From positions 434,001 to 498,000 of the forward strand of contig NBAY01000018.1 in the NCBI GenBank assembly GCA_002794775.1: a stretch of 64,000 bases of DNA, in the 5' to 3' direction. Below the pieces are notes generated by a model, which was given only the letters and a program-made list of their open reading frames with translations, ran no database searches and was not told the DNA's origin. The DNA comes from Porodaedalea pini (lineage: Eukaryota; Basidiomycota; Agaricomycetes; Hymenochaetales; Hymenochaetaceae). Both the position numbers and the translations under genes were made by a program. This document shows positions 48,476-59,618 of the stretch, piece after piece. The stretch's first letter is position 1. Every line of letters starts with the position of its first letter.

Positions 48476-49471
48476 ATGTCGCTCGTTAGCCGGCTTGCTC
48501 TTCAGCAGAGCAGAGCCCGTTTATTTTTGCGCCCAACGCAAGCACAGGGCTCGGTTGTCGTGCGCCAGATTCTTGCGCGCTCGTTGTCAACGACACCGAC
48601 TCGCCTGTACGCACAGCACGCTTCGGATCACAACCACGTCCTTCCACCTGCCTCCGCGTCCTCAAGCACCGATGTCAACCCTTACAAAGGCAAGCAGAGT
48701 GCACTCGACAAGGCAGTGCATCTGTTTTTCTTTACCGAGATTTTACGCGGTATGCTGTTCATTTCGGATTCTTGCTATTTGAAACATGCACAGGGCTGAA
48801 TGTAATTCAAGGCATGTGGATTGTTATGGAGCAGATATTCCGGCCTCCATACACCATAATGTATCCTTTTGAGAAAGGGCCGCTTTCTCCTCGTTTCCGT
48901 GGAGAACATGCCCTGAGGCGGTACCCATCTGGCGAGGAGCGCTGCATCGGTTCGGTCGGTTTCTTTGACGTTCATTCGTTTGACTCTGATTATGTTGGAT
49001 AGCGTGCAAGCTCTGCGAAGCAATTTGCCCTGCGCAGGCCATTACCATTGAGAGCGAAGCAAGACAGGACGGCTCAAGGCGAACCACTAAATATGGTAAG
49101 TAGAATCAGTATTCTTGGTCATGCTAGGGCTCATGTTCTCGTTTCTTAAGATATTGACATGACGAAATGTATCTACTGTGGCTTCTGCCAGGAGGCCTGC
49201 CCTGTCGATGCTATTGTTGAGAGTGAGCTTCTTTTGCCAGGGTTTCTCGTGAGTACATGCTGATGCTGATGTTCTGGCTTTCTTCAGCCCAGCACCATGA
49301 ATACAGCACGGAAACCCGTGAGGAGCTATTGTATAATAAGGAAAAGCTGCTTGCGAATGGCGACCGCGCAGAGGCAGAGATCGCGGCAAATTTGCAGGGT
49401 GTGTGCTCATACATTTTCATATAATAACTAGCCTAACCTATCTCTTTACAGCCGATCACCCTTACCGGTAA
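48476..49471 (+). CDS. NDUFS8: NADH:ubiquinone oxidoreductase 23 kDa iron-sulfur subunit (NDUFS8/TYKY)
   Basis: Carries clusters N6a and N6b of mitochondrial complex I on the electron path to ubiquinone. The N-terminus is an Arg/Ser-rich mitochondrial presequence ([20 protein letters not shown]). Two 4Fe-4S motifs are complete: [12 protein letters not shown] and [15 protein letters not shown]. The conserved [20 protein letters not shown] and [18 protein letters not shown] precede them. Exons: 48476-48749, 48794-48949, 49003-49095, 49151-49222, 49288-49398 and 49452-49471 (ADHPYR, stop). Length is about 241 residues, normal. With NDUFA13 it is the second complex I gene in the window. Confidence 0.95.
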
Positions 49472-49945
49472 AGAGACGCTGCTTAAGGCTCGCTTGAGTG
49501 ATTCTGAGCGATTAGTTCAAGCGTGTACATGCTTAATAATTCAATTGACATCTAAACATCGAGTGACATGCATAGGCTCTTTGAATTCTGTGCGATGGGA
49601 TTTACATGAATCCAAACCCCTACCTGTCCCTTTCGGTCACTTTCTTATGTCAGGAAATGAGTCAACGCACCTGAGGACCAGGCTTGGCATTTCATCTGCA
49701 TTCCCTTCGCCGCTACCAGCGGTGTTCCGGAAAGTTGATGTAAGAAGAGTTGCCCTAAGAGAACGGTCCTCTCGACGTTCGCCAACAAATTGCTCTTTTT
49801 TTCTTTCTCCGGGGGCTGGTAGTGGTTGAGGCATGCACTCATCTCAGCTCACGCGTGTCACAAATTAGAATGTCTGAATAACGATACAAATCGACATATC
49901 CTCCCAAAATAATTAACAGGAATTCTAACAGTAATTGAAACGTAT
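49472..49945. other. Convergent intergenic region
   Basis: This holds the 3' flanks of NDUFS8 (+) and the ArfGAP gene (-). Short frames are present on both strands; nothing is recognised. Confidence 0.5.
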
Positions 49946-51493
49946 CTAGAAGTCCTTCCATTCGTCCCAGTCGTCAGTCTTCTTGTTAGAGCTACTCGAA
50001 GTTGTAGGACCAACGGTGCCTGTTGACGACGACCCTTCAGCCGCAATGCCAGAGTCGGCATATGTCTTGGGCTTCTCATTCGAAAATTCGGCGAAGAAAT
50101 TGTCCTCCCCGTCGTCGTATCCGTCCCAGTCACTTCCCTCATGAGACGTTGCGAGTGCACCGTAGCCCTCATGTCCCGGACCAGCAACTCTTTCCTTCAC
50201 ATTCTCGTATAGACCGCCCACTGAGTCCGCGACGTCAACGCCAAACTGCTGCTTACTCCATTGATTTGCTGTCGAGCCTACAGCGCCGACGCGTTTGCCC
50301 GCCTCGTCAACGTAGCCCTTTACGCTCGCCTGGAAATTAGGGTCTCGGACACGTTCAATGCCTGGTTGAATCACGCTCTCTGTTACAGTACGAGTTGCAC
50401 CCGCAAGAGCGGAAGAGAAGAGCGACCAGCCCTTGCTTAGCGCAGCAGTAGGATTCTCCTGGAAGTCAGAGAGACGTGGTGCCGCGGCACTGGAAAGGCC
50501 GTATGAAGGATGCTGCGAACTTCCGGAGCGCGCAGGGGTGCTTCCAAAACCCTGATAGCGTCCGCCTTGCGAGGGAGGAAGGTCAGCAGGGCGTGACGCA
50601 TTGATGGAACCCAAACTAGCAAAGTAAGCCTCGTTCGCAGACTTCTGCGTGTCTGGGTTCGGCGATCCGCTGAGAGAGTTGCTCAAGCTCCCGCCGCTTG
50701 CCGGAGGTGAATTGGTGAATGAGGCTGGAGAGGACGAGTTCTGGCGCAAAGAGGAGCCTGTTGCGCTTCGTGCAGACGCTCGTGACTTGCGAAGCCCTTG
50801 AGCCGACGAGGGACGGCCGGGAGAGTCAGAACCAGTCTGTGGTGATGCGAAGTTCGGCGGAGGAGGAGAGGGCGACCATGGCTTTCCACCCAATTCGGAA
50901 TTCAACTATAAGGTACTTTCAAAAAGTGCTCCTCGCGAATGTGTCAGAACTTGAGACTTACCTTCTCCTTGTATTGAGCCGCTGCCCAGCATTGATATTT
51001 CTCGTGTATGCTCATCCCGTCTCTGTATCCGCCTGTTTCCGGGGGGTTGTATGATTGCATGAAATTACGGAACGGCGCGTTTCCACCCAACTAGATATAT
51101 AGACGAATTTATTCAGTTTGACCTATTCAACAAACTACATAAAAGCACGCTTACTTTCATTCGACGAATCTGTTCTTCTTGCCATGTGTCCATAGACACA
51201 GAACGAACGAAGCTAGGAGATAGTTCGCTCAGCACTTTTTGCCTGCGACGGTAACGACGGACCTTATGTGTACCCCCAGACCTCTATGGACACCAGCACA
51301 CTGCAGGCACATGAAGACCGCAAAACTATGCGCTTAAATCAGGTCCGCCACACTGAAAGCAGGGCAGGCATTTAACAGACCTTAGGGAGGCCCATTGAGG
51401 ATTAGGATTTGAGCAATCGATGCAGATTTTGTTACCCAGGTCGTCGCGCTTTATAAGCTCTTGCAGTTCTTTCTTTGCTAATGCTTGATCCAT
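49946..51493 (-). CDS. ADP-ribosylation factor GTPase-activating protein (ArfGAP1/Gcs1-like)
   Basis: Stimulates GTP hydrolysis by Arf in Golgi-ER vesicle traffic. The zinc finger is CIDCSNPNPQWASLSFAVFM followed by CLQC, and the catalytic-arginine segment is HRGLGVHISFVRSVSMDTW. Exons: 51493-51381, 51325-51264, 51212-51155, 51090-50962 and 50905-49946. After the GAP domain (about 120 residues) the tail is Ser/Pro-rich, with an amphipathic lipid-packing-like segment ALSKGWSLFSSALAGATRTV, a helical VADSVGGLYENVKERVAG and the C-terminal acidic-tryptophan motif KTDDWDEWKDF. Total is about 440 residues. The start MDQALAKKELQELIKRDDLG matches the family. It is divergent from the MLH3 gene. Confidence 0.93.
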
Positions 51494-51963
51494 TCTGTGA
51501 GGACCTGATAGTGAACGAGGGCCCTACAGGGAGAGCAATTGACCGTTGTCGAAGGTGCTGGCAGCGCCGCGGTAGCATCACACTGAAATAACAACTGTCA
51601 CGCGTTGTAATACTCCAATATTTTGTTGAATTTGCTCGAAGTCCAGCTTCCCGCGAGCGCCAGACAAAGTATAGGACTCACTACAATCCTACTTATCCTA
51701 ACTATCGAAGGAGCCATTAATATTGATTTTTCTAAATCAAGGGTACCGGTGCCGGCAGCCAATATACTTGTGTCTGTAAGTTGATGTCATTTGAATTACT
51801 ATATTCAGGAAATGTCGATCACTGCGTATTACGCGCCAGTTGTACTTAGCGTGACTTGACTTTGCCACTCGACAAACAACCAGTCTAGAGTCTAGTCAAG
51901 ATGCACTCTCCAACTTAACATCTGAATCTTGTATACCGGTACTACGCCTTATAAGGGGACGTG
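51494..51963. promoter_or_regulatory. Divergent promoter region of ArfGAP and MLH3
   Basis: 470 nt separate the two start codons. No recognised motif and no additional gene. Confidence 0.45.
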
Positions 51964-54900
51964 ATGACCCCAAAGCTGGAACAGTTAGACAATGCTACGC
52001 GTTCTAAAATCCGCTCCACTCAGATCCTTACCTCGTTGCCCCAGATAATCTCGGAGCTTGTTCAGAACTCTCTGGATGCAGGATCTAGGAATATAGAGAC
52101 TGGGATAAATTACAACGACTGGACATGCTGGGTAAGAGATAACGGGTCGGGTATCAACAAGGATGGGTTGCATCTAATTGCTCAAGGCATGGAGGGAGGG
52201 CGTTACTGTGAGCTTGTCTAGTAGTTATATGTCCTGTTCTTGTCGCTGAAACATACGGTCAATTAAAGCCTCTTCGAAGTCTTATAGTCCAGTCTCTCTT
52301 GACCATCTTAGTACATTTGGTTTCCGAGGCGAAGGTGAGGATATATGAAGTATAGGTATCAGTCAGACAACTCAAGTTCTATACATAGCTCTGGCCTCAG
52401 CAGCGGATCTTTCATGTATAGAGATATCTTCAAGGACAGCTAGGTCAAAAGAGAGCTGGTCGATAATCCTCAAGGGGGGAGAAAAGCTTTATTACGGACC
52501 GTCTTTACGGTGGCGCAGGGAAGGAGCAGGTACAACGGTTTCAATACGAGATGCGTTCTTCAACGTATGCTTTCTCAGTTTATCGACATCGCTTGTATCC
52601 TTACTAACTTCAATAGCTACCCATTCGCAGACTATCTCATCCCACTTCTGCACGAACACTCGAGCTCGTCCGGCGTGAACTCGAGACATTCGCCCTTGTG
52701 TTTCCTCATGTTACGTTCACTCTTACAGACACGTCGAAGGAAAACTGTGATGGTACTGACAGATGTCGCGTAGTGACTATCCCAAAAGTCTGTCACAGTT
52801 CGCATCTTTGCTATTGAGCCGGTTTAACTCATGATGCAGACCTCTTCATCGCTGTCAACTTTCCGACATTTGTATGGTCGAGCTCTTGTTGAGGTAAGTA
52901 TGGCCTGTTGAAAAGAAGACTTTCTTGACTGATACTCACCTGAGACCGAAGCACGCGGATATTATAGACGTTCAGTCAGGTTCGATGAGAATCGAAGGCT
53001 TTTTGAGCCTAATCGGATCTCACTCAAAGGTATGTAGTGCTCGGTCAAGGTAAATTACCTACGATTAAATCTCCTTCCGCGCAGTCTCGCCAGTTTCTCT
53101 GTGAGTTTCTTTAACAAAGGTGAATGTGAGGCTTCTCTGACTCCAGTTTAGACGTGAATCGCCATATACTCGACACATGCGAACTGCATCGGTTGATAGA
53201 CCAATGCTTTTCATCGAGTACGTTCGCCAGACGTGTAAGCGGTTGACTCCTTTTGCTTGCCCATTGTTAAATGTACTCCTATCAGGCATTAGACGAGTCT
53301 GGAGAGTTCACATTTCCACGACCAGGTCTGGAAATCAAGCTTCATCAGTACACATTTCGAATATTAATTCAGAAAATCGTGCAGGCACTCGTCGGTCTCC
53401 CAGAAAAGGCGAAAGCCGCCCAGCCTATGTTCTCAATCTTACTGTACCTCCGCGAGAAATCGATAACTGTCTGGAACCCGCAAAGGCTGCCGTTCACTTT
53501 CAGGTAGGCAATGGTGTTCAATCTCTGTGCATATGCTTATGTTTCCGTGGACTACCAGAATCAAGATGCCGTCGCCTCATTTCTGGCGGAAGTCATACAG
53601 TCCTTCCTTGCCCGCCATGGTTTTAGAGCTACGCGGACAAGTAGCTCATCTAACGATCCTGTGAATCCTTCGAGCAAACGAAGAAGAGTCGATGCAGATG
53701 ACCTGTCGCACACAGATGTGCTTGAAATTTCTAACCCACCAACTCCTACGTCAACCCGTAGTACAGACAAGAGGTTTAAGATGAAAGACCTCTTTATCCA
53801 AGAGGTGCGCTCACAGCTCGAGAATATAGTCTATAGCTCTAACATGAGTTAATAGCCTTTGCTTGAGAATGAAGGCGAGGAGTTGACATGGGTAGACCCT
53901 AATACCGGCCGGATGTATCTCGTCGACCCACGTACTGGTAACTCGTATATTCAGGACCAGCGTCACAAGGATCTTGATAACTCAGGCTCGCGCCTTCATG
54001 TTTGGCGGCGAACGATCGTCGACACACGTTGGTTGGATAGGCTTCAGTGCCCTTCCCAACATTCGCATGAGGGTGAAAAGGAGATGCCCGACTGGATCAG
54101 ACAAGCCTTGGAGGTATGCTCGCTGATCTCATAGGACATATCTGATAGCTCACGTTTCTAACCATATCCCTGACTATATTTCAAGTCAAATGACACATTC
54201 GCAACTACAGAACGTGCCGTTCCCCGCCTGCCTTCTTCCAAGAACACAATCGGCGGAGTCAATATCACTCGACGCATACCTTGGACGAAACACTCCGATC
54301 AGAACTTTTGTACTCTTTCCCAATCATTGGGCGGCATCGGCACGGCCCCGAGCTGTTCTTTCTCCAAGGAAGGCCTTGCGGGAGTTCAAGTCCTTGAGCA
54401 GGTTGACCACAAATTCATTGCATGCTTGATAAACGACAACAATGCCATTTCGTCATCCGATGACGAAGATTTATCTGAAGATCATGGAGAAAGCGCAGGC
54501 TCTCGGACGCTCGTGCTGGTCGACCAGCACGCAGCAGATGAGCGCGTACGCGTCGAGCGGTTCCTTAGGTCCCTTTGCCTTGGATATTTGGATCGCGACG
54601 GTGTTGGAGTCGAGAGGCGCACTCTGGACCCGCCTGTACCTGTGCTTCTCACTAAGTTTGAGTGTGATCGACTTATGGCCTCAGCAAGGATGAAGAAAGC
54701 ATTCGGAGACTGGGGCCTGGATCTGGTTGAGGTTCGTCCCGTAGATGAAAGCCGTAGCGAACATGAAAGCGATGAGGGTTACGGAATGGTTTATTGCAGC
54801 AGTGTTCCAGAGGTAGTCGCTGACAAGGTAAGACCTGTGATGGTCTGAATGCTTGAGTGTGCTAATCACCTTACTGTAGCTTGTTGCTGGATCAGGTGGT

Positions 54901-55371
54901 GATCTTCGCGAAGTCATCAAAGGCTATCTGGCCAGACTTGAGGCCGAAAACCTCGATGACTCTTGTGAAGAGCGTCGCCAAGCGGTTCAGGAAGCATATG
55001 TAACTGCTGCAGACGCCAACGAGTTCGCATGGCTGAAAGCGCTTCGACATTGTCCGCGCGAGCTGATAGAGTTGGTGAACTCGCGGGCATGTCGGGGGGC
55101 GATCATGTTCAACGATCAATTATCATTGGAGCAGTGCAAACGACTCCTTCTGCAGCTGTCGATGACCGCGTTTCCATTCCAGTGCGCGCATGGGAGGTGC
55201 GTATTTTTTCAGGAAGCGAAAATAAAAAAACTCGGCGCTCACAACTCCGCTTTGCTTTCCCGAAGACCATCCGTCGTTCCCCTTACAACTATCCACCCTC
55301 GCCGAGATACGGAAGACTCCGGGAGATCGCAGACACATCCTCGAGCTGTGGACTGGGGCGGTCTTTCCTGA
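51964..55371 (+). CDS. MLH3: DNA mismatch-repair / meiotic crossover protein MLH3
   Basis: A MutL-homologue endonuclease that with MLH1 resolves meiotic crossovers and repairs mispairs. The N-terminal GHKL ATPase motifs are present: ELVQNSLDAGS, VRDNGSGI and STFGFRGEALASAAD. The transducer domain follows (RQFLYVNRHILDTCELHRLI; ESRPAYVLNLTVPPREIDN). After a poorly conserved linker comes the C-terminal domain with QVDHKFIACL, the metal-binding endonuclease motif DQHAADERVRVE, SRACRGAIMFND and FQCAHGRPSVVPL. About fourteen short introns fit GT-AG sites; for example HGR|PSVV joins across about 55197-55274. The start ATG at 51964 (MTPKLEQLDN) is short before motif I, as in the family. The TGA ends at 55371. 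The next gene starts 324 nt downstream. No break was found, although several junctions were placed by eye. Confidence 0.9.
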
Positions 55372-55695
55372 ACATCCGTTGTTACTTGACTTATTCGTGT
55401 CTATAAATCACATCTATAATTTTGGCTGTGTATCGAGCATACAAACGAGATTAATATTGAAGTGGGCCCTGTACTTATGTAGTGGATTGCATCAGCGTCG
55501 ATCATGATCAGTGGTGTCGTGTGACGCATTGCATCCCAAAGGGAGAAAATGAAACGAGAATGACGTCACGAGAACACGTCGCGTCCGGGCTTACAAGGAG
55601 CACACGCCTTTCGATATTCTTTTCCAACTACATCTCTCCTCATCACATTTCGTCGCTGACACTCATCCAACCCCATCACTTTAACATCAATCACA

Positions 55696-56310
55696 ATGGT
55701 CAAGTCGCTCACGAAGGTCATCTACAAGCCCAGTACGCAATCAACGGAGGAGTTCATAATGATCGTCAACGGCCCCGAAGTAAGCATGCATTTTCTCGTT
55801 GGTGGCGAGCGGTGTGCTGATTCGCCGATCTGGACATCTAGTATAAGAAATGGAAAGAGGGAGGTGAGCAGTAAACGTTCTAAGTGTCATCGATTGTGTG
55901 TTGACTGCCGATCTGCCCTCCAGACACGTAAGCCTTGCGTTGCGGCTTTATTTCTAACCAACATGTATCTGATTTTGACCCTTCAGCTCCATTCCGCTGA
56001 CCGAGGTTGTCGATTGTGCGTTTGTCTTCCTTCTCAAGCAGAACACGCGCTCATCGAGCGCATATACACAGCCTTTAAAGTCTTCCACTCGGCAACGGGG
56101 AACCAGGGTCACCTCGGCGAAGCCTCGAAGCAGCAGCTTGAAACCGCCTTCGGCTCTTCGAAGGATATCGACGTCGCAGAGAAGCTGTTGAAGGAGGGCA
56201 CCGCGCAGGCAGCGAATAGGCTCGACGATGATCACCTCGTGAAGAACCTCAGCCACGGCGACTACCGTATGGACACTCGCGGCTCAGGCGCGCAGACGTC
56301 CGGTGCATAA
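55696..56310 (+). CDS. SBDS N-terminal-domain protein, Rtc3-like
   Basis: A small stand-alone SBDS-N (DUF1960) protein like yeast Rtc3/YHR087W, linked there to RNA metabolism. Exons: 55696-55779 (MVKSLTKVIYKPSTQSTEEF to IVNGPE), 55842-55863 (YKKWKEG), a 4-nt exon at 55924-55927, 55987-56015 (SIPLTEVVD) and 56072-56310 (FKVFHSATGNQGHLGEASKQ to the stop). The 4-nt exon is needed to give G-D-T-S-I-P-L and keep the frame; skipping it leads quickly to a stop. The sum is 378 nt, or 125 residues, close to family length. The C-terminal tail is Asp/His/Gly-rich. Confidence 0.88.
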   Translation: MVKSLTKVIYKPSTQSTEEFIMIVNGPEVSMHFLVGGERCADSPIWTSSIRNGKREVSSKRSKCHRLCVDCRSALQTRKPCVAALFLTNMYLILTLQLHSADRGCRLCVCLPSQAEHALIERIYTAFKVFHSATGNQGHLGEASKQQLETAFGSSKDIDVAEKLLKEGTAQAANRLDDDHLVKNLSHGDYRMDTRGSGAQTSGA

Positions 56311-56660
56311 CTATGTCCTGCATTTTGCTTGATGGACTCGCGCTAAAGAGTGGATGAAACGTGCAACAACCAAAGATGTATTTGTACTGTAATCGCAATG
56401 CTGTCTACTGCCCTACAGAGTGTCTAAATTTTGGGAGTCCAACGAGAAAACCATTGTAACCAACCACTTTTAGCGAGAGTATTGTAACGCAAGTCGTCCG
56501 TCAGATGGCTTGCTCGACCATTCATTATCAACCACTATGCGATGAGGCATGTGCGATGGCCTGACGGTATGCTCTTAAGTCAGTTTTGTAGTTGTTCAGC
56601 CCTTTCAGACTCAGAATTATTAAGTTTTCAATATTGCCTTTGGGGGAGATGAGCTATAAA
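56311..56660. other. Intergenic region
   Basis: This holds the 3' flank of the Rtc3-like gene and the 3' flank of the broken F-box copy on the other strand. Nothing else is recognised. Confidence 0.5.
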
Positions 56661-58361
56661 TCAGCAAAGCATCAAATCAGGACAAATCAGGACATACAAG
56701 GTTTCAGCATCCTTCCGAACGACCTTGTCCTTCGGAAAGACACGTTGGAGATGCTCCTCAGAAAGCGCAGCGCAGGGCTGGATTTCCAATTTCTCAAAAC
56801 CATCGAGTGCTTTATTCTCCGCAAGGTTCTGGCTCAGTGACCACAGAAAAAGGAATTGTCCAAGAAGATCGCAACCCTTAAGTTGCAGTGTGCGTAAAAG
56901 TGCAACTTTGTTATCAGGGTTGAGTACTGGGTATGGAGTATTAGGGACAGAGAGATGTAGATGTTGAAGATTCGTGAATCTAGAGAAGACGGTCCCAATA
57001 AGACCACCCTGGTAATCTATCTCACCACCCGGATAGTGCTCGATCTCCAACGAAAACTCTTGGAGGAGAGAGTAGTCTTTTAGACGTACAATTCCTTTTA
57101 GCCAATCTCGGCGGATACAAGTTCCCTGCATTATGCGTGGTGTCAACGCTAATTGTGAGACGCATGGTGTCTCTAGATGTTCCATCAAACCAAAATTTCG
57201 GGCTCTGACGCGCGAATAGTAAGACTCCCCAAGGTTTGAAGCTGCACCATGGGGAGGTGATCCGAAAGACCATCAAGAGTACTCTCTGTAGAAAGTTCGA
57301 GCGATGCAATTCCTGAGTTGTTCTGGAGAAGCCGGAATAATTCTGCCATGTCACCTTCAAAGCCTTCGCATATACGGATCTGCAACGTCTTGAGAGAATT
57401 TCTAAAGGACATGTCGGTAAAAATATCCTCGAGCTCGACTTTTTGAATGCTGGGCAGGTTCCACCTCGTGAAAAAGTCCATACCCCCGACTTCCGGAAAA
57501 ATCGCAGTTGCATACGCCGTGGAGATTAGAGGCAACGAGATGGGAGACGGGAGGTCGGTGAACTGGCAGTGTGATCGAACCGAGTGAAAAATTTTGCTAG
57601 GAGGTTAATGTTTTTTCTGGAAGAGTCGGAAGCTCTTCCAATGACGGTGCAAAGGGCAAACCATTTTCAAAAATTCTTCGATGCGCTCATTGGATATCTC
57701 ATCGACTGAATCATCATCGACTGAATCATCGATAACCAAACACACCGAAAGCTCGTAGTTTCTGGACCTTGAAAGGAATGTCTCTGTCCCATGCTTCGAT
57801 TGCACGTTGGAAACTCGACTCCAAAGTAGAGGTAGCCTCAATGCCAGGCAACGGAAGCGCCTCGATACATGCGACAAGTTAGTCGCCGTCTTGCCATATG
57901 TAGGCCGAATATTATCGTCAACACAAAGCTCGAGCACTCTAGCTAGTAGCTCGTAGGCAGCGTATGAATACCGCGTTGATAAACATATCCCCTAGCATTG
58001 TCAATTTTCGATTGAATGAAATCCTTCCTTCTGTCAAGATACCGGGCTACGCTCTGAAGAGTAGCGTGAAATTTGTCTAGTGAAGCCAATGCCGATCTGG
58101 CATTCGCAAAAAATATGGGAACCTCTCCGGCCTGCGAAAGCTCTGTGAAACTGGAGACTTTACGGTCAGACGCAATTTGGGCCTGACGCAGCAAAAAAAC
58201 ACACACCAATCACTCCAGCTCACTGGGACGCTTGAGTCTCCTTCCACAGTTTCCCGGTTTTTTGTTGACCTCATAGCGCGCAAGATCTCCATTATCTGTG
58301 CATCCTCTGGATGGAGGGAGTCCCGACTGAGGTTGATCCTAGAGATTGGGTCCGAAGCCAT
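56661..58361 (-). pseudogene. F-box gene copy 2, frameshifted
   Basis: Paralogue of the F-box gene at 23946. The ATG at 58361 (MASDPISRINLSRDSLHPED) and the first exon are readable. A base is missing inside the F-box itself: the LPDELLARV codons of copy 1 become LPTSY-stop near 57954. The frame resumes with LELCVDDNIRPTYGKTATNL, stops again near 57605 where part of the sequence is missing, and resumes from about 57535 (MDFFTRWNLPSIQKVELEDI). Another shift precedes MEHLETPCVSQLALTPRIMQ near 57188. At least three disruptions make it non-functional. It lies directly inside the right inverted-repeat arm in the same orientation as copy 3. Confidence 0.85.
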
Positions 58362-58614
58362 TGCCCTTCGCGATGGAGATTCGTATACGTAGTCCGGTAG
58401 TGGTACGACAGACAAAGAGGCCGGCACGCATAGTGCGATCTTGAACTGTGACAACTGTGACGCAACGCGATTGCGGACTTCCAACAACGCAATCTAAATT
58501 CTGTCAGAAGAAGACGCCCTGTAATCTTATATACCACCTCGCCTCACATTTCTTCGCTCACAGACTCTGGTGATCATCGCTCTGTGCGATATTTTACCAC
58601 TAGAGTCTAGCGGT

Positions 58615-59618
58615 TGACCAGTCAGCGATATTTACTCTTGGATGGCGGTTTTATGACATTCGTTTTTTATTTTGTTATTCTTTTTCCCTTTCCTTTCGTT
58701 TCCCTCGACATATATACTTTATAGACATATGACTTCGCTTTGAACAGCTTTTGACCTTATGCTTCTTTCCTCTGTTGATTCATTGTCTTGACTGCTGTCC
58801 TTCTTTTCGTTCGAGGCGGGGTAAGGGTTAGTTGTGCCCCGTCTTCTGCTTCCCCCTTTTCCCCCCTTCCTTCTTGCTCAGTTTATAATAGTTCAAGTAT
58901 GCCACTTGCACTCGCACTTATACCCCTCTTTCCCTGCTAGGGGCCTTTCCTTTTGCTGCGATCCGCGACTCTACTGTGTCGTGGCGCTCGCCTAGTTTTC
59001 TTTCCTCCTGCTTGCCATTTCTCCTTTCTCGGCCTTTCGTTCTTCAGAACAAGGTATATCTCGTGTTCTTTTTTTTTTCAACTTTCTTAAACCCTCATCA
59101 CTTGTCCTTCGTCACGCATTCCTACTTGGGCCGTTGGCGCACTGAAGATAACGAACCTTTTTCCTTTTGATTTCTTCGATGCAACGATTCCAGTGTAGAT
59201 GCATGCTAGATGTCTATTCATACATTGTACGCCCATTCTCTTGGTTTCTTTCTTAACGTTCTTCCTTTCTCTTTGCTCTTCTCTCTAAGATATGTACATA
59301 CATACGTTGGATACCCCGACTCCTCGATCTCAGTCCCCGATCCTTTTCATCGACGGACGTAGGAAGTCGATTGTTTATGGTTTACGTGTATATACATGTA
59401 TCATAAGCACATGCGCGGACTGCAGATAGAAAGTAAAGAGGAATATATAATATTAAAGAGAACAGAGTGACATCTAGATTAGGGAATGCGAATAGAGGTG
59501 ATTCAGTTCTCTCGGTGAAGCGATGCGGATTGATAGGATGAATACTATACTAATGTAGTAACTATGTCTACATATGGCCACCGGAAGAGCTGGGACCAAT
59601 ACTCGGATTCAGGTTACC
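58615..59618. other. Pyrimidine-rich tail of the right arm, no gene
   Basis: The plus strand is strongly C/T-rich from about 58640 to 59350, mirroring the A/G-rich stretch at 29230-29950. Open frames here are compositional. The gap between the broken F-box copy and this arm (58362-58614) contains nothing recognised. Confidence 0.5.
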
